From assembly GCF_000196135.1 (NCBI RefSeq), contig NC_005090.1, positions 630,001-694,000 on the forward strand: a stretch of 64,000 nucleotides of DNA, given 5' to 3'. Positions 26,965 through 35,259 of the stretch are shown here, piece by piece; position 1 is the first letter of the stretch; every line of letters begins with the position of its first letter. The notes beneath the pieces were generated by a model. It made no database searches, was not told the DNA's origin, and saw nothing but the letters and a program-made list of their open reading frames with translations. The stretch is from Wolinella succinogenes DSM 1740 (GTDB lineage Bacteria; Campylobacterota; Campylobacteria; Campylobacterales; Helicobacteraceae). The position numbers were made by a program, and so were the translations under genes.

Positions 26965-27618
26965 ATGTTTTTCCAGCAGAGTCTTAGAGAGCTTCGCGAA
27001 GAGAGGGAGGAGAATCTCACCGATTCGCTTTTGGAGCGATTGCAAAAAGGGGGGATTGAGCTCTCATGGCTAGATTGGTTGCTTGGAGAGCGATCGATTT
27101 TCATCTGGCTCCCCAAAGGAGAGCTTTGGAGCGTTTTGGTGCATGAAGCGATATTAAACGACTCAACTTTTCACCGCCAAGGGGCTCCCTGTTATCACTT
27201 CACCCCTTGCGAAGAGATCAAAAGAGTGGCCAGTGATATAGAGCTCTCTAGGCGCTACTTAGCCAGCCTCCCTGGCGAGAATCGATTCGATTTTAAAACC
27301 ATCTCCGGACGCTCGGAATTGCGCTTTTTTCGGGATAAACCCCTTGAGCCTTGCCCACTCTGTCTTGAAGCTTATAGAGGAGGAGGGGGAGGGCAAAAGC
27401 CATTGGATTTTAATGAAGTTCATGGTAAAAATCTAAGGAAATTCTATGGAAAAGAGCGAGAGAGGGAGTGGAATCGCCTCGCCTCAGAGTTAATCAAAAT
27501 CCGCCACCACACTTGCGATATTTGCCAAAAAAGTCACCCCAAAGAATCTCTACACGTTCATTGGCGAGAAGATGGAAGAGTTGAGATAGTGTGTAAAAAC
27601 TGCGAAAGAAGGATATAA
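26965..27618 (+). CDS. Uncharacterised protein with C-terminal HNH-like zinc finger
   Basis: 217 residues, soluble. The C-terminus reads HTCDICQKSHPKESLHVHW then VCKNCERR: CxxC, His-rich turn and CxxC as in HNH/McrA-type fingers. Another CPLC pair lies near residue 132 followed by a Gly-rich linker (YRGGGGGQ). The first 120 residues have Arg/Glu-rich helices and no motif I know. It sits between gmhA (3 nt) and nrdD (no gap), so it is probably co-transcribed with both. A nucleic-acid-binding or nuclease role is only suggested by the finger. Confidence 0.55.
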   Translation: MFFQQSLRELREEREENLTDSLLERLQKGGIELSWLDWLLGERSIFIWLPKGELWSVLVHEAILNDSTFHRQGAPCYHFTPCEEIKRVASDIELSRRYLASLPGENRFDFKTISGRSELRFFRDKPLEPCPLCLEAYRGGGGGQKPLDFNEVHGKNLRKFYGKEREREWNRLASELIKIRHHTCDICQKSHPKESLHVHWREDGRVEIVCKNCERRI

Positions 27619-29727
27619 ATGGTCGAGCATATTTTCAAGCGAGATGGGCATGCTGAGAAGTTTCAGCCCTACAAGATCGAAGATGCTATCAAGAAGGCGT
27701 TTGAGAGTGTCAATGTCCGATATGATGATCGAATCTACACCAATGTGATTTTGGCGATTGAGAGCGAGAATCTCAATAGCGTTGAGTGCATTCAAGATCG
27801 CATTGAGCTAGAGTTTTTCAAGGCGGGCTATTTTGCCGTCATGAAGTCCTTCATGAACTATCGATTCCTCCATAAGATGCAACGAGAACACATCTATGGG
27901 CTCAGCGAGGATACCACTTATGTCAATTCGACCCAAAGCGTGGAGGAGTATATCAACAAAGAGGATTGGCGAATCAATGCCAACGCTAACACAGGCTACT
28001 CCAATGCGGGATTGGTGAATAACCTCGCGGGCAAACTCATCGCCAACTATTGGCTTGATAAGGTCTATAGTAAAGAGGAGGGGTATGCGCACCGAAATGG
28101 CGATGTACATATCCACGATCTTGACTGCCTTACGGGTTATTGCGCGGGATGGAGTCTGCGCTCGCTCTTAAACGAAGGATTTAATGGGGTGAGGGGGCGA
28201 GTCGAATCGCGTGCGCCAAAGCACCTCAGAGAAGCACTCGGACAGATGGCCAACTTCCTTGGAATCTTGCAGAGTGAGTGGGCGGGGGCGCAGGCGTTTA
28301 GCTCCTTTGACACCTATTTGGCTCCCTATGTTTTCCGTGATCAATTGGAATTTAAAGAGATCAAAAAGGCGATCAAGAGCTTCGTCTATAATCTCAATGT
28401 TCCTGCTCGATGGGGGCAATCGCCTTTTACCAATGTCACTATCGACTGGACGGTTCCAGCGGATTTGAAGGATCAGATTCCCACTCGTAATGATCGTCAT
28501 CTCTTTGAGGATATTCAAGAGGACGCTCTTTTGGTGCAAGAGGCACAAAAGCGAGGGGCAAGCTCACTCCTCTCTATGACCTACAAATATTTTCAAGCCG
28601 AGATGAATCTGATCAATAGAGCCTTCTATGAGGTGATGACCGAGGGGGATAAGACAGGTCAACCCTTCACCTTCCCTATCCCTACGGTCAATATCACTGA
28701 AGATTTTGATTGGCATGGGGAGAACACCGACCTTCTCTTTGAAAACACTGCCAAGATTGGGAGTAGCTATTTTCAAAACTTTATTGGCAGTCAATACATT
28801 CGCAATGAGAAAGGGGAGCTAGTCGAGAATCCCGAGGCCTACAAGCCCAATGCAGTGAGAAGTATGTGCTGCCGCTTGCAACTAGACCTAAGAGAGCTTC
28901 TTAAAAGGGGCGGGGGTCTCTTTGGAAGTGCAGAGATGACGGGAAGTATCGGCGTGGTCACCCTCAATATGGCGCGTCTTGGATATCGATTCAGAGGGGA
29001 CAGGGAGGGGCTGATGGCGGAGCTCACTAAGCTGATGGATCTTTCTAAAAGCACGCTAGAGAAGAAGCGCCAAGCGGTTACTGAGCTTTTCCATCGAGGA
29101 CTCTACCCCTATACTAAGCGTTATCTGCCCGGATTCAACAATCACTTCTCCACCATCGGTGTGAATGGAATCAACGAGATGATTCGAAACTTCACCAACG
29201 ATCAAGACAATATTTCCAGCCCTAGTGGCATGGCTTTTGCTACGGAGATATTGGAGTTTATGAGGGAGAGAATCCGAAGTTACCAAGAGGAGACGGGGAA
29301 TCTCTATAACCTCGAGGCCACTCCAGCGGAGGGCACTACCTATCGTTTTGCCAAGGAAGACAAGAAGCGCTATCCTCAAATCATTCAAGCGGGGATGGAG
29401 GAGAATGTCTATTACACCAATAGCTCTCAGCTCCCTGCCAACTTTACGGATGATCCTTTTGAAGCGCTCACCTTGCAGGATGAGCTGCAGTGCAAGTACA
29501 CGGGCGGAACCGTGCTTCACCTCTACATGAGGGAGAAGATCTCTTCGGCTGAAGCGTGCAGGAAGCTGGTCAAGACGGTGATCACCAGCTATAAACTGCC
29601 CTATATTACCATCACCCCCGTCTTTAGCGTCTGCCCTAAGCATGGCTATTTGAGGGGCGAGCATGAGTATTGCCCCCTATGTGATGAGGAGGCTTTGCTA
29701 GAGATTGAGCAGAGCCAGTGTTGCTAA
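27619..29727 (+). CDS. nrdD: Anaerobic ribonucleoside-triphosphate reductase, large part lacking the glycyl-radical domain
   Basis: 702 residues. Residues 1-95 form an ATP-cone (FKRDGHAEKFQPYKIEDAI). The ten-stranded barrel follows, with AVRSMCCRLQLDL and NMARLGYRF as in NrdD. Near 671-688 CPKHGYLRGEHEYCPLC matches the zinc domain found just before the radical loop. The chain then ends in QSQCC, and the expected glycyl-radical segment is missing; it is encoded by the separate gene 57 nt downstream. The enzyme makes deoxynucleoside triphosphates without oxygen once radical-activated by NrdG. Confidence 0.93.
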   Translation: MVEHIFKRDGHAEKFQPYKIEDAIKKAFESVNVRYDDRIYTNVILAIESENLNSVECIQDRIELEFFKAGYFAVMKSFMNYRFLHKMQREHIYGLSEDTTYVNSTQSVEEYINKEDWRINANANTGYSNAGLVNNLAGKLIANYWLDKVYSKEEGYAHRNGDVHIHDLDCLTGYCAGWSLRSLLNEGFNGVRGRVESRAPKHLREALGQMANFLGILQSEWAGAQAFSSFDTYLAPYVFRDQLEFKEIKKAIKSFVYNLNVPARWGQSPFTNVTIDWTVPADLKDQIPTRNDRHLFEDIQEDALLVQEAQKRGASSLLSMTYKYFQAEMNLINRAFYEVMTEGDKTGQPFTFPIPTVNITEDFDWHGENTDLLFENTAKIGSSYFQNFIGSQYIRNEKGELVENPEAYKPNAVRSMCCRLQLDLRELLKRGGGLFGSAEMTGSIGVVTLNMARLGYRFRGDREGLMAELTKLMDLSKSTLEKKRQAVTELFHRGLYPYTKRYLPGFNNHFSTIGVNGINEMIRNFTNDQDNISSPSGMAFATEILEFMRERIRSYQEETGNLYNLEATPAEGTTYRFAKEDKKRYPQIIQAGMEENVYYTNSSQLPANFTDDPFEALTLQDELQCKYTGGTVLHLYMREKISSAEACRKLVKTVITSYKLPYITITPVFSVCPKHGYLRGEHEYCPLCDEEALLEIEQSQCC

Positions 29728-29784
29728 GAGAAGTTTCAAGCCATTTAGACTAATATCCACCAAAGACCAAGAAAGGATCAAGAG

Positions 29785-29970
29785 ATGACCGTTACCATGA
29801 ACAGAAGTAAGTCCGAAGTGATTATCCCCGAAGAGAAGCGCACCAAGTGCATGGTTTACACCCGTGTAATGGGCTATCACCGACCTGTTGAGAGTTTCAA
29901 TACAGGTAAAAAGGGGGAGCACAAAGAGCGACTCTTCTTTGAAGAATCCAAATGCCCTCTCCGCTCTTAA
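29785..29970 (+). CDS. Stand-alone glycyl-radical domain of anaerobic ribonucleotide reductase
   Basis: 61 residues. CMVYTRVMGYHRPVESFN matches the C-terminal NrdD motif (VYxRVxGYxRPV) with the radical Gly at residue 30, and the following GKKGEHKERLFF matches the usual tail. It has its own ATG and an AAAGGA about 10 nt before it; the 57 nt between the large gene and this one contain a stop and no homopolymer, so this is a true split and not a frameshift. It must work in trans with the NrdD barrel, much as GrcA (YfiD) repairs pyruvate formate-lyase. Two Cys (near 22 and 57) could complete a zinc site. Confidence 0.85.
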   Translation: MTVTMNRSKSEVIIPEEKRTKCMVYTRVMGYHRPVESFNTGKKGEHKERLFFEESKCPLRS

Positions 29971-29980
29971 CCTTGGCTGA

Positions 29981-30652
29981 ATGACCCCCACCCCTCTTCA
30001 CTCTATCACTCCCTTTAGCATGCTGGATTTTCCCAGCATGCTCTCATGTATCCTCTGGTTTAGCGGATGCAATCTTGCCTGCTCCTACTGCTACAACCCC
30101 GAATTCTTAAAAGAATCGGGCAAAATTGACCTAGAAGGTTTGCTAAGCTTTTTGCGCTCTAGAGTCGGGCTTTTAGAGGGGGTGGTCTTCTCTGGAGGGG
30201 AGGCAACTCTCTTTGCGGGGCTTCCTTTGTGGATGGAGGAGGTGAGGTCGTTAGGCTTTAAGATCAAGCTTGACACCAATGGCACCAACCCTGCCATGCT
30301 CAAAGAGCTTCTCCAAAAAGGCTATTTGGACTATGTGGCGATGGATTTTAAGGGCAAGGAAGAGCGCTTTGGGATGATCACGGGAAGGGAGTTTTATGGG
30401 AGATTTTTGGAGAGTCTAGAGATTCTTCTCTCTAGCTCGATTCCTTTTGAGATTCGCACCACGGTGCACTCTTACTTGCTCCAAGAGGAAGATATTGCGG
30501 AGATGGCCGCTCTGCTTAAAGAGCGAGGCTATAAGGGAGCCTTTTACCTGCAGCACTTTGTGGGGGAAAAAGAGACGCTCAAACCCCTGCCTGAATCAAG
30601 AAGATTGAAATTAGATGAAGAGGCGATAGAAACTAAAATTATTTGGAGGTGA
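29981..30652 (+). CDS. nrdG: Anaerobic ribonucleotide reductase activating enzyme (radical SAM)
   Basis: 223 residues. WFSGCNLACSYCYNPEF carries the CxxxCxxC 4Fe-4S/SAM site, followed by VVFSGGEATLF (GGE motif) and KIKLDTNGTNP. This is the NrdG-type activase subgroup that generates the glycyl radical. It follows the detached glycyl-radical gene by 10 nt, so the three nrd genes form one operon. No extra ferredoxin cluster is present. Confidence 0.9.
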   Translation: MTPTPLHSITPFSMLDFPSMLSCILWFSGCNLACSYCYNPEFLKESGKIDLEGLLSFLRSRVGLLEGVVFSGGEATLFAGLPLWMEEVRSLGFKIKLDTNGTNPAMLKELLQKGYLDYVAMDFKGKEERFGMITGREFYGRFLESLEILLSSSIPFEIRTTVHSYLLQEEDIAEMAALLKERGYKGAFYLQHFVGEKETLKPLPESRRLKLDEEAIETKIIWR

Positions 30653-30655
30653 AAA

Positions 30656-31174
30656 ATGGCAATTGTTGGAAGCTTGGATCGATTTGAGGGTTTGTGCAAA
30701 AAGACGCAAGCGTTACAGTGCGTGTGGGATTACATGAAAAGTGCCATGCAAGAAGGAAATGAAGCGCGAGAGCGTATCACAAAACTTCCGCTCAAATCTC
30801 CGCAAAAGCTTGATCTAGGGAATGGGATTTTTGTGATTGAGCAGGCATACATGACCAAGCCTTATGAAGAAGCTTTTTTTGAGAGCCATCAGAAGTATAT
30901 AGATTTTCAATTGGTTTTAGCGGGGAAAGAGATATTTGCTACGGGTGAAAAGGGTGATTTCGCCCTAGTTGAACCCTATAATGAGGCAAAAGATCTGATC
31001 GTCTATTCTCCGCTTGAAAAAGAGTGCTCCTCGCTGGTGCTGCACCAAGGATTTTTGGCGATTCTCTTTCCTTATGATGTCCATGCGGGCTCTTTGAAAG
31101 TTGGAAAAGAGAGCGAAAGAGTCAGCAAAAGTGTCATTAAGGTTCCCGTGGAGCTTGTGAAACACTCGCTGTGA
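30656..31174 (+). CDS. YhcH/YjgK/YiaL family protein
   Basis: 172 residues. ESHQKYIDFQLVLAGKEIF in the centre and ILFPYDVHAGSLKVG later are the conserved motifs of this cupin-like family (His and Glu metal site). Relatives are linked to sialic acid or other sugar metabolism and to beta-galactosidase subunit EbgC. Follows nrdG by 3 nt and overlaps pabB by 4 nt. Substrate unknown; no sugar genes nearby. Confidence 0.75.
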   Translation: MAIVGSLDRFEGLCKKTQALQCVWDYMKSAMQEGNEARERITKLPLKSPQKLDLGNGIFVIEQAYMTKPYEEAFFESHQKYIDFQLVLAGKEIFATGEKGDFALVEPYNEAKDLIVYSPLEKECSSLVLHQGFLAILFPYDVHAGSLKVGKESERVSKSVIKVPVELVKHSL

Positions 31175-32130
31175 TGCATTGGCAAGAGCGGCTCAATCTC
31201 TATGGAAAAGAGGGGATTCCCTGCTTTTTCCTTATTGATTACGCCAAGCACTCTCCTTGCGTCTATCCCCTAGAATCGTTACCTTCAGAGATTCGATTCG
31301 CCTTTGGAACGCCTTTGGTTTCACTCCATCAAAGCGCGCGCCCTCTCCCTTTGGAGTGGAAAAAGGAGGCGATTCCTTTTGAGGTGTATCACTCCAAGGT
31401 GAGAGCGCTTCAAGAGGAGATTGCTCAAGGGAATTGCTATCTAGCCAACCTCACCCAACCCACGCGCTTTTTGACCCAAGCCTCTTTGGGCGAGATTTAC
31501 GAGGCAGCCTCCGCTCCTTTTAAACTACTCTATGAGGGAAAGTTTGTCTGTTTTTCGCCCGAGCCTTTTTTGGAGATCCAAGGAGAGAGGGCGCGCACTT
31601 TTCCGATGAAAGGCACGATCTTGAATGCTCCTGGAGCCAAAGAGTCTCTTCTTGGCAACCCAAAGGAGTTGGCCGAGCATGTGATGGTGGTCGATCTCTT
31701 AAGGAATGATATGGGAAGTTGGGCGCAGGAGGTGAGAGTCGATTCCTTTCGGGAGTTTTCGCTCATTCGCACTTTGCGCGGAGAGATATGGCAGACGAGC
31801 TCTATTGTGAGCGCTAGAGCCCCTAGATGGAGAGAGAGGCTGGGCGATATTTTGGATAGGATGACACCCGCAGGCTCAATCACAGGCACGCCAAAACGCC
31901 GCTGCTGTGAGATACTAGAACATCTTGAGGAGTATGAGAGAGGCTGTTTCACGGGAGTGGCGGGAGTCTTTGATGGGGAATCGCTTCGGAGCTTTGTCCT
32001 TATTCGCTATATCGAATCAAGCCCCACGGGAGAGCTCTTCTATAAAAGCGGCGGAGGAATCACGATCGATAGCGATCCTTTCAAAGAGTATGAAGAGATG
32101 CTGGAGAAGGTCTATGTTCCGATTTTTTGA
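31171..32130 (+). CDS. pabB: Aminodeoxychorismate synthase component I
   Basis: 319 residues, chorismate-binding fold. FPMKGTILNAPG and TPAGSITGTPKRRCCEILEHLE are hallmarks of PabB/TrpE enzymes, and SGGGITIDSDPFKEYEEMLEK closes the domain. It is shorter than E. coli PabB (about 450) because the N-terminal lobe is reduced, as in many campylobacterotal PabB proteins. Starts GTG 31171 (overlap with the YhcH gene) or ATG 31174. The lyase gene follows with an overlap; together they make 4-aminobenzoate for folate. Confidence 0.88.
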   Translation: MMHWQERLNLYGKEGIPCFFLIDYAKHSPCVYPLESLPSEIRFAFGTPLVSLHQSARPLPLEWKKEAIPFEVYHSKVRALQEEIAQGNCYLANLTQPTRFLTQASLGEIYEAASAPFKLLYEGKFVCFSPEPFLEIQGERARTFPMKGTILNAPGAKESLLGNPKELAEHVMVVDLLRNDMGSWAQEVRVDSFREFSLIRTLRGEIWQTSSIVSARAPRWRERLGDILDRMTPAGSITGTPKRRCCEILEHLEEYERGCFTGVAGVFDGESLRSFVLIRYIESSPTGELFYKSGGGITIDSDPFKEYEEMLEKVYVPIF

Positions 32131-32692
32131 GACACTTTGCCTTTGGGAGGGCGAGGTGAGATATCTAGAGTATCACTCTCAAAGGATCCAAAGAACCCTA
32201 GGGGGAAAAGAGTCGTTCAGGGGATTGGAACTCCATCTCCAAGCGATGAATCTACCCAAGACGGGTTGGTGGAAGATCAAGCTTCTCTATGATGGGTGCG
32301 GCTTTGGTGAGGCGATTCTCACCCCTTATGAGCCTAGGATGATTCAGAGTTTTAGGCTGGTGAGAAGCGATATTGACTACTCCTCTAAATTCACCGATCG
32401 CTCCGCCCTTGAGGCACTTTTGGCGCAAAGGGGCGAGGCAGATGAGGTCATCATCCTCAAAGGAGAGGAGATCACGGATACGAGCTTCTCTAATCTCGCC
32501 CTCTGGGATGGAGAGGTTTGGCTCACGCCTCAAAATCCGCTTCTAGCAGGGACGGCGAGGGCAAGGCTCATCGATGAGGGGGTGATTAAGGAGGCGAGGT
32601 TGGGGGAGCGAGAGCTAAGAGAAGCCCGCGCTCTAGCGCTCTTAAACGCTATGATGGGGATGAGAATCTTGGAGAAGTTTGAGATTCTCTAG
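32114..32692 (+). CDS. pabC: Aminodeoxychorismate lyase-like aminotransferase class IV
   Basis: 192 residues from ATG 32114, overlapping pabB by 17 nt; the frame continues upstream within pabB but without conserved sequence. FRFFETLCLWEGEVRYLEYH is the class IV N-terminus, EVIILKGEEITDTSFSNLAL contains the PLP-pocket region, and LLAGTARARLIDEGVIKEA the C-terminal motif. The Lys that holds PLP is not certain in this short form. Likely converts aminodeoxychorismate to 4-aminobenzoate and pyruvate. Convergent with the Rrf2 gene (4-nt overlap). Confidence 0.78.
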   Translation: MFRFFETLCLWEGEVRYLEYHSQRIQRTLGGKESFRGLELHLQAMNLPKTGWWKIKLLYDGCGFGEAILTPYEPRMIQSFRLVRSDIDYSSKFTDRSALEALLAQRGEADEVIILKGEEITDTSFSNLALWDGEVWLTPQNPLLAGTARARLIDEGVIKEARLGERELREARALALLNAMMGMRILEKFEIL

Positions 32693-33102
32693 ATAAAGTA
32701 CATATTCCCTCGCTGAATCATCTCCTCATAACGCAAGAGGTCTTTGAGGCTGAGTGAGAAAATTTGGCGCACCTTGCTTCCTGCATCTTCCCAAAAGAGT
32801 TTTAGCGCTTCAATATCCGTGCGACACTCAATCGCGCACAATCCTCCCTCCAGTGCCTCCAAAATGTCATAAACGATGATCTGTTCAGGAGGCATGGCTA
32901 GGGCATAGCCCCCTTTGGGGCCGCGAATGCTTTTGAGGAATCCTGCTTTTTTCAAATTAGCAAGAATCTGCTCCAGGTAGTTTTGCGGGATGTTGGTGTT
33001 TTGCGAAATTTCGCTGATCTGGATGGAGGGCTTGTGGAGGTTGAGCGTGAGATAGTAGAGCGCCCCTAATCCGTAGATTCCCTTAGTAGATATTCCGGTC
33101 AT
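32689..33102 (-). CDS. Rrf2 family transcriptional regulator
   Basis: 137 residues. Winged helix with GIYGLGALYYLTLNL and NTNIPQNYLEQILANLKKAGFLKSIRGPKGGYAL (Rrf2 signature, quoted here in part: QNYLEQILANLKKAGFL). Only two Cys (CAIEC) occur where IscR has three, so a canonical 2Fe-2S cluster is doubtful; a CymR-like role in sulfur or cysteine control is an alternative. A palindrome lies in its divergent upstream region. Partners unknown. Confidence 0.85.
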   Translation of the reverse strand: MTGISTKGIYGLGALYYLTLNLHKPSIQISEISQNTNIPQNYLEQILANLKKAGFLKSIRGPKGGYALAMPPEQIIVYDILEALEGGLCAIECRTDIEALKLFWEDAGSKVRQIFSLSLKDLLRYEEMIQRGNMYFI

Positions 33103-33145
33103 GTCGTCCTCGTTTGGTCAAAGGTTTCATCCAAAAATAGTGTAT

Positions 33146-33163
33146 GATTATAACTATTTATAA
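33146..33163. promoter_or_regulatory. Palindrome between the Rrf2 gene and the GH18-like gene
   Basis: ATTATAA-CTAT-TTATAAT, a perfect 7-bp inverted repeat in the divergent intergenic region, overlapping possible -10 sequences on both strands. Autoregulation by the Rrf2 protein is a reasonable inference from location only. Confidence 0.35.
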
Positions 33164-33203
33164 TTAATTTATCTCCTCTATTTTGCCAAAGAAAGGGTTT
33201 TAT

Positions 33204-34229
33204 ATGGCTTGGGCGTTGAGAGTAGGGTGTGTTGGGATTCTTCTAGCGGGAGCTCTTTGGGGAAAAGAGGGCTTGGAGCGTCTAGTTTATATGGTGGATA
33301 GGAGCGATTCCCTCTCTCTGCTTCAAGAGCGCATCGATTCCATAGAGGTGGTGGCCCCTCAAGTATTCTCCTTTACGCTTGAGGGGACAGTGTATGGAGA
33401 GGTTGATCCTCGAATCATTGCTTTGGCCAAAGAGCGGGGTAAAAAGCTCATGCCCTTGGTGATGAATGAAAACTTTGAAAAAGAGAAGATCAAAGCCTTT
33501 CTAGCCAACCCCAAAGCCCAAGAGCGACTCATTGGTTCGCTGATTAAAATCGCCCTCAAAGAGGGGTTTGGTGGCTGGCAATTGGATTTTGAACATCTAG
33601 GAATCACTAGCAAAGAGGCTTACACGCAGTTGGTGCGGCAACTTTACGCTAGGCTCAAAGAGCACCATCTCTCCCTCTCTATTGCCGTGGTGCCCCCTAG
33701 GGGTGAAGAGCCAAAAAACGCCTATGGGGCAAAAGTTTTTGAGGATTGGGTCTCCCCCTATGACCTCAAAGCCTTGGCCGAACATAGTGACTTTTTGACG
33801 CTCATGGCCTATGATCAGCACACGGGCGGGAGCACACCCGGCCCTATCGCCTCTAGGGCATGGGTGGAGGGAATCATCCAAGAAGCTCTCATTTGGGTGC
33901 CCAAAGAGAAGCTCTCCCTTGGAATCCCCCTCTACTCAAGGCTTTGGCATGCAGGAATCAAAGAGGAGAAGATGCGAGGGGTCGCCAAGTCGCTCACTTT
34001 TGCAGGGGCGATGGATTGGCTGGAGCGCCAAGGGGCAGAGACCCTATGGTTGGAGCGTGATGGCGTGAAGTGGGCTATGGGAGAGAGGGGAGGAGTGAAA
34101 GAGTATCTCTTTATGGAGGAGGCGCGCTCTTTGGCGCTCAAAGTAGAACTTGCCAAACGCTATGGCTTAAGGGGGATTTCGCTTTGGCGATTGGGTCAAG
34201 AGGATCCTCGTATTTGGGATGAACTCTAA
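33204..34229 (+). CDS. Secreted glycoside hydrolase family 18-like protein
   Basis: 341 residues from ATG 33204 (GAAAGGG 6 nt upstream); an upstream in-frame start at 33183 is possible. Signal peptide, then a TIM-barrel-like domain. GWQLDFEHLGI near residue 126 corresponds to the GH18 DxxDxE active-site strand, although here the pattern is shortened to LDFE. SDFLTLMAYDQHTGG and GISLWRLGQEDP are typical of YaaH/chitinase-like barrels. It may cut or bind peptidoglycan or another glycan in the periplasm; substrate unknown. Immediately precedes the RR/PP2C regulator, on the same strand. Confidence 0.75.
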   Translation: MAWALRVGCVGILLAGALWGKEGLERLVYMVDRSDSLSLLQERIDSIEVVAPQVFSFTLEGTVYGEVDPRIIALAKERGKKLMPLVMNENFEKEKIKAFLANPKAQERLIGSLIKIALKEGFGGWQLDFEHLGITSKEAYTQLVRQLYARLKEHHLSLSIAVVPPRGEEPKNAYGAKVFEDWVSPYDLKALAEHSDFLTLMAYDQHTGGSTPGPIASRAWVEGIIQEALIWVPKEKLSLGIPLYSRLWHAGIKEEKMRGVAKSLTFAGAMDWLERQGAETLWLERDGVKWAMGERGGVKEYLFMEEARSLALKVELAKRYGLRGISLWRLGQEDPRIWDEL

Positions 34230-34241
34230 GAGGATTTTTGG

Positions 34242-35234
34242 ATGAAAAAGAGCCTCACCTTTCCTCTCTCGCTGCTTTTGGTTGAAGATGAGAAGATGAG
34301 TCAAGAGATGCTGGCTCGGCTTTTGGAGCCAAGGGTTTCGAGGCTTTGGATTGCCTCCAATGGCAAAGAGGCGTTAGAACTCTACCAAGAGAACACTCCT
34401 GATGTGGTGCTGACTGATTTGGTGATGCCAGAGATGGATGGGATGGAGTTGATTGAGAGGATCAAGGGGCTCAATCCTGAAGCCACCGTGGTGATCTCGA
34501 CCGCCTTTTATGAGCTTGGATTCTTGATGAGGGCGATTGAGCTAGGAGTGTTTGGGTATCTCACCAAGCCCCTCTCTTTTCAAGGGCTAGAGGAGACGCT
34601 CCGCAAATGTCATAGGCGCGTGGAGCTTCTTAGAGCCCATGAGGAGCTAGAGGTGAAGAATCACCACCTAAAGATCGCTTATGATCAGTTGCGAGAGGCC
34701 AAGGAGCAGGAGAAAGAGCTTTTTATCTACAAAGAGCGCTACCACCAATCTCATCAAGAAGAGGCCTTTAAAAAGCAGATCAAGCTCATGAGAAGCGATC
34801 TCTCTAATAGCTATGAATCGGGGATTTTTTTCAATCTTTTTTATGAACCGCTGGATATTTTGAGCGGGGATGCCTATGGAAGCGTGCGTCTAGGAGAGGG
34901 GCGATGCCTCTTTTATGCTATTGATGCGATGGGCAAGGGACTCTCTGCCTCGCTCGCTTCAATCCAGTCAGTCTCTTTTTTAAACTATCAGCTTCGCCCC
35001 TCTAAGGCATTGGATGAGTTTGATTTTGAGGCTTACATCCAGGCTTTTTTGAGTTTTATTCGGACGCAACTGCTTAACAATGAGCTCCTCTCTGCCTCCT
35101 TTATTTTAATGGAAGAGAAGGGGGAGAAGATTCGCTATGCGCTCTTTGGGATGCCACCCCTTTGGGTGATGGATGAGAGGGGCAAGGTGCGAGAGCTGGT
35201 GAGCAACAACCCCCCCCATCTCTCCGCTCTATGA
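34242..35234 (+). CDS. Receiver-PP2C response regulator, N-terminal part (frameshift at C8 tract)
   Basis: 330 residues before a stop. Receiver domain 1-125 (LLLVEDEKMSQ, phosphoacceptor in VVLTDLVMPEMDGM, Lys in GYLTKPLSF), a coiled coil to about 175, then the first half of a SpoIIE/RsbU-type PP2C phosphatase (LSGDAYGSVRLGEGRCLFYAIDAMGKGLSASL, quoted in part: FYAIDAMGKGLSASL). At 35210-35217 a run of eight C shifts the frame; with seven C the protein continues into the C-terminal part at 35260-35964, for 573 residues in total. Possible phase-variable switch. Confidence 0.85.
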   Translation: MKKSLTFPLSLLLVEDEKMSQEMLARLLEPRVSRLWIASNGKEALELYQENTPDVVLTDLVMPEMDGMELIERIKGLNPEATVVISTAFYELGFLMRAIELGVFGYLTKPLSFQGLEETLRKCHRRVELLRAHEELEVKNHHLKIAYDQLREAKEQEKELFIYKERYHQSHQEEAFKKQIKLMRSDLSNSYESGIFFNLFYEPLDILSGDAYGSVRLGEGRCLFYAIDAMGKGLSASLASIQSVSFLNYQLRPSKALDEFDFEAYIQAFLSFIRTQLLNNELLSASFILMEEKGEKIRYALFGMPPLWVMDERGKVRELVSNNPPHLSAL

Positions 35235-35259
35235 GACGCTCAAGCTCTCTGCTTGTCGC

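Noticed and set aside
29056-29664. 202-codon frame opposite nrdD
   Set aside because: No motif, no ribosome binding site, and it lies fully within the conserved NrdD sequence.
29727-29785. Programmed frameshift joining NrdD and the glycyl-radical ORF
   Set aside because: No slippery heptamer or stable hairpin is visible, and the small ORF has its own start and ribosome binding site.
31925-32113. Upstream extension of the pabC-like frame
   Set aside because: It lies inside pabB in another frame, has no conserved sequence, and ATG 32114 starts the class IV domain directly.
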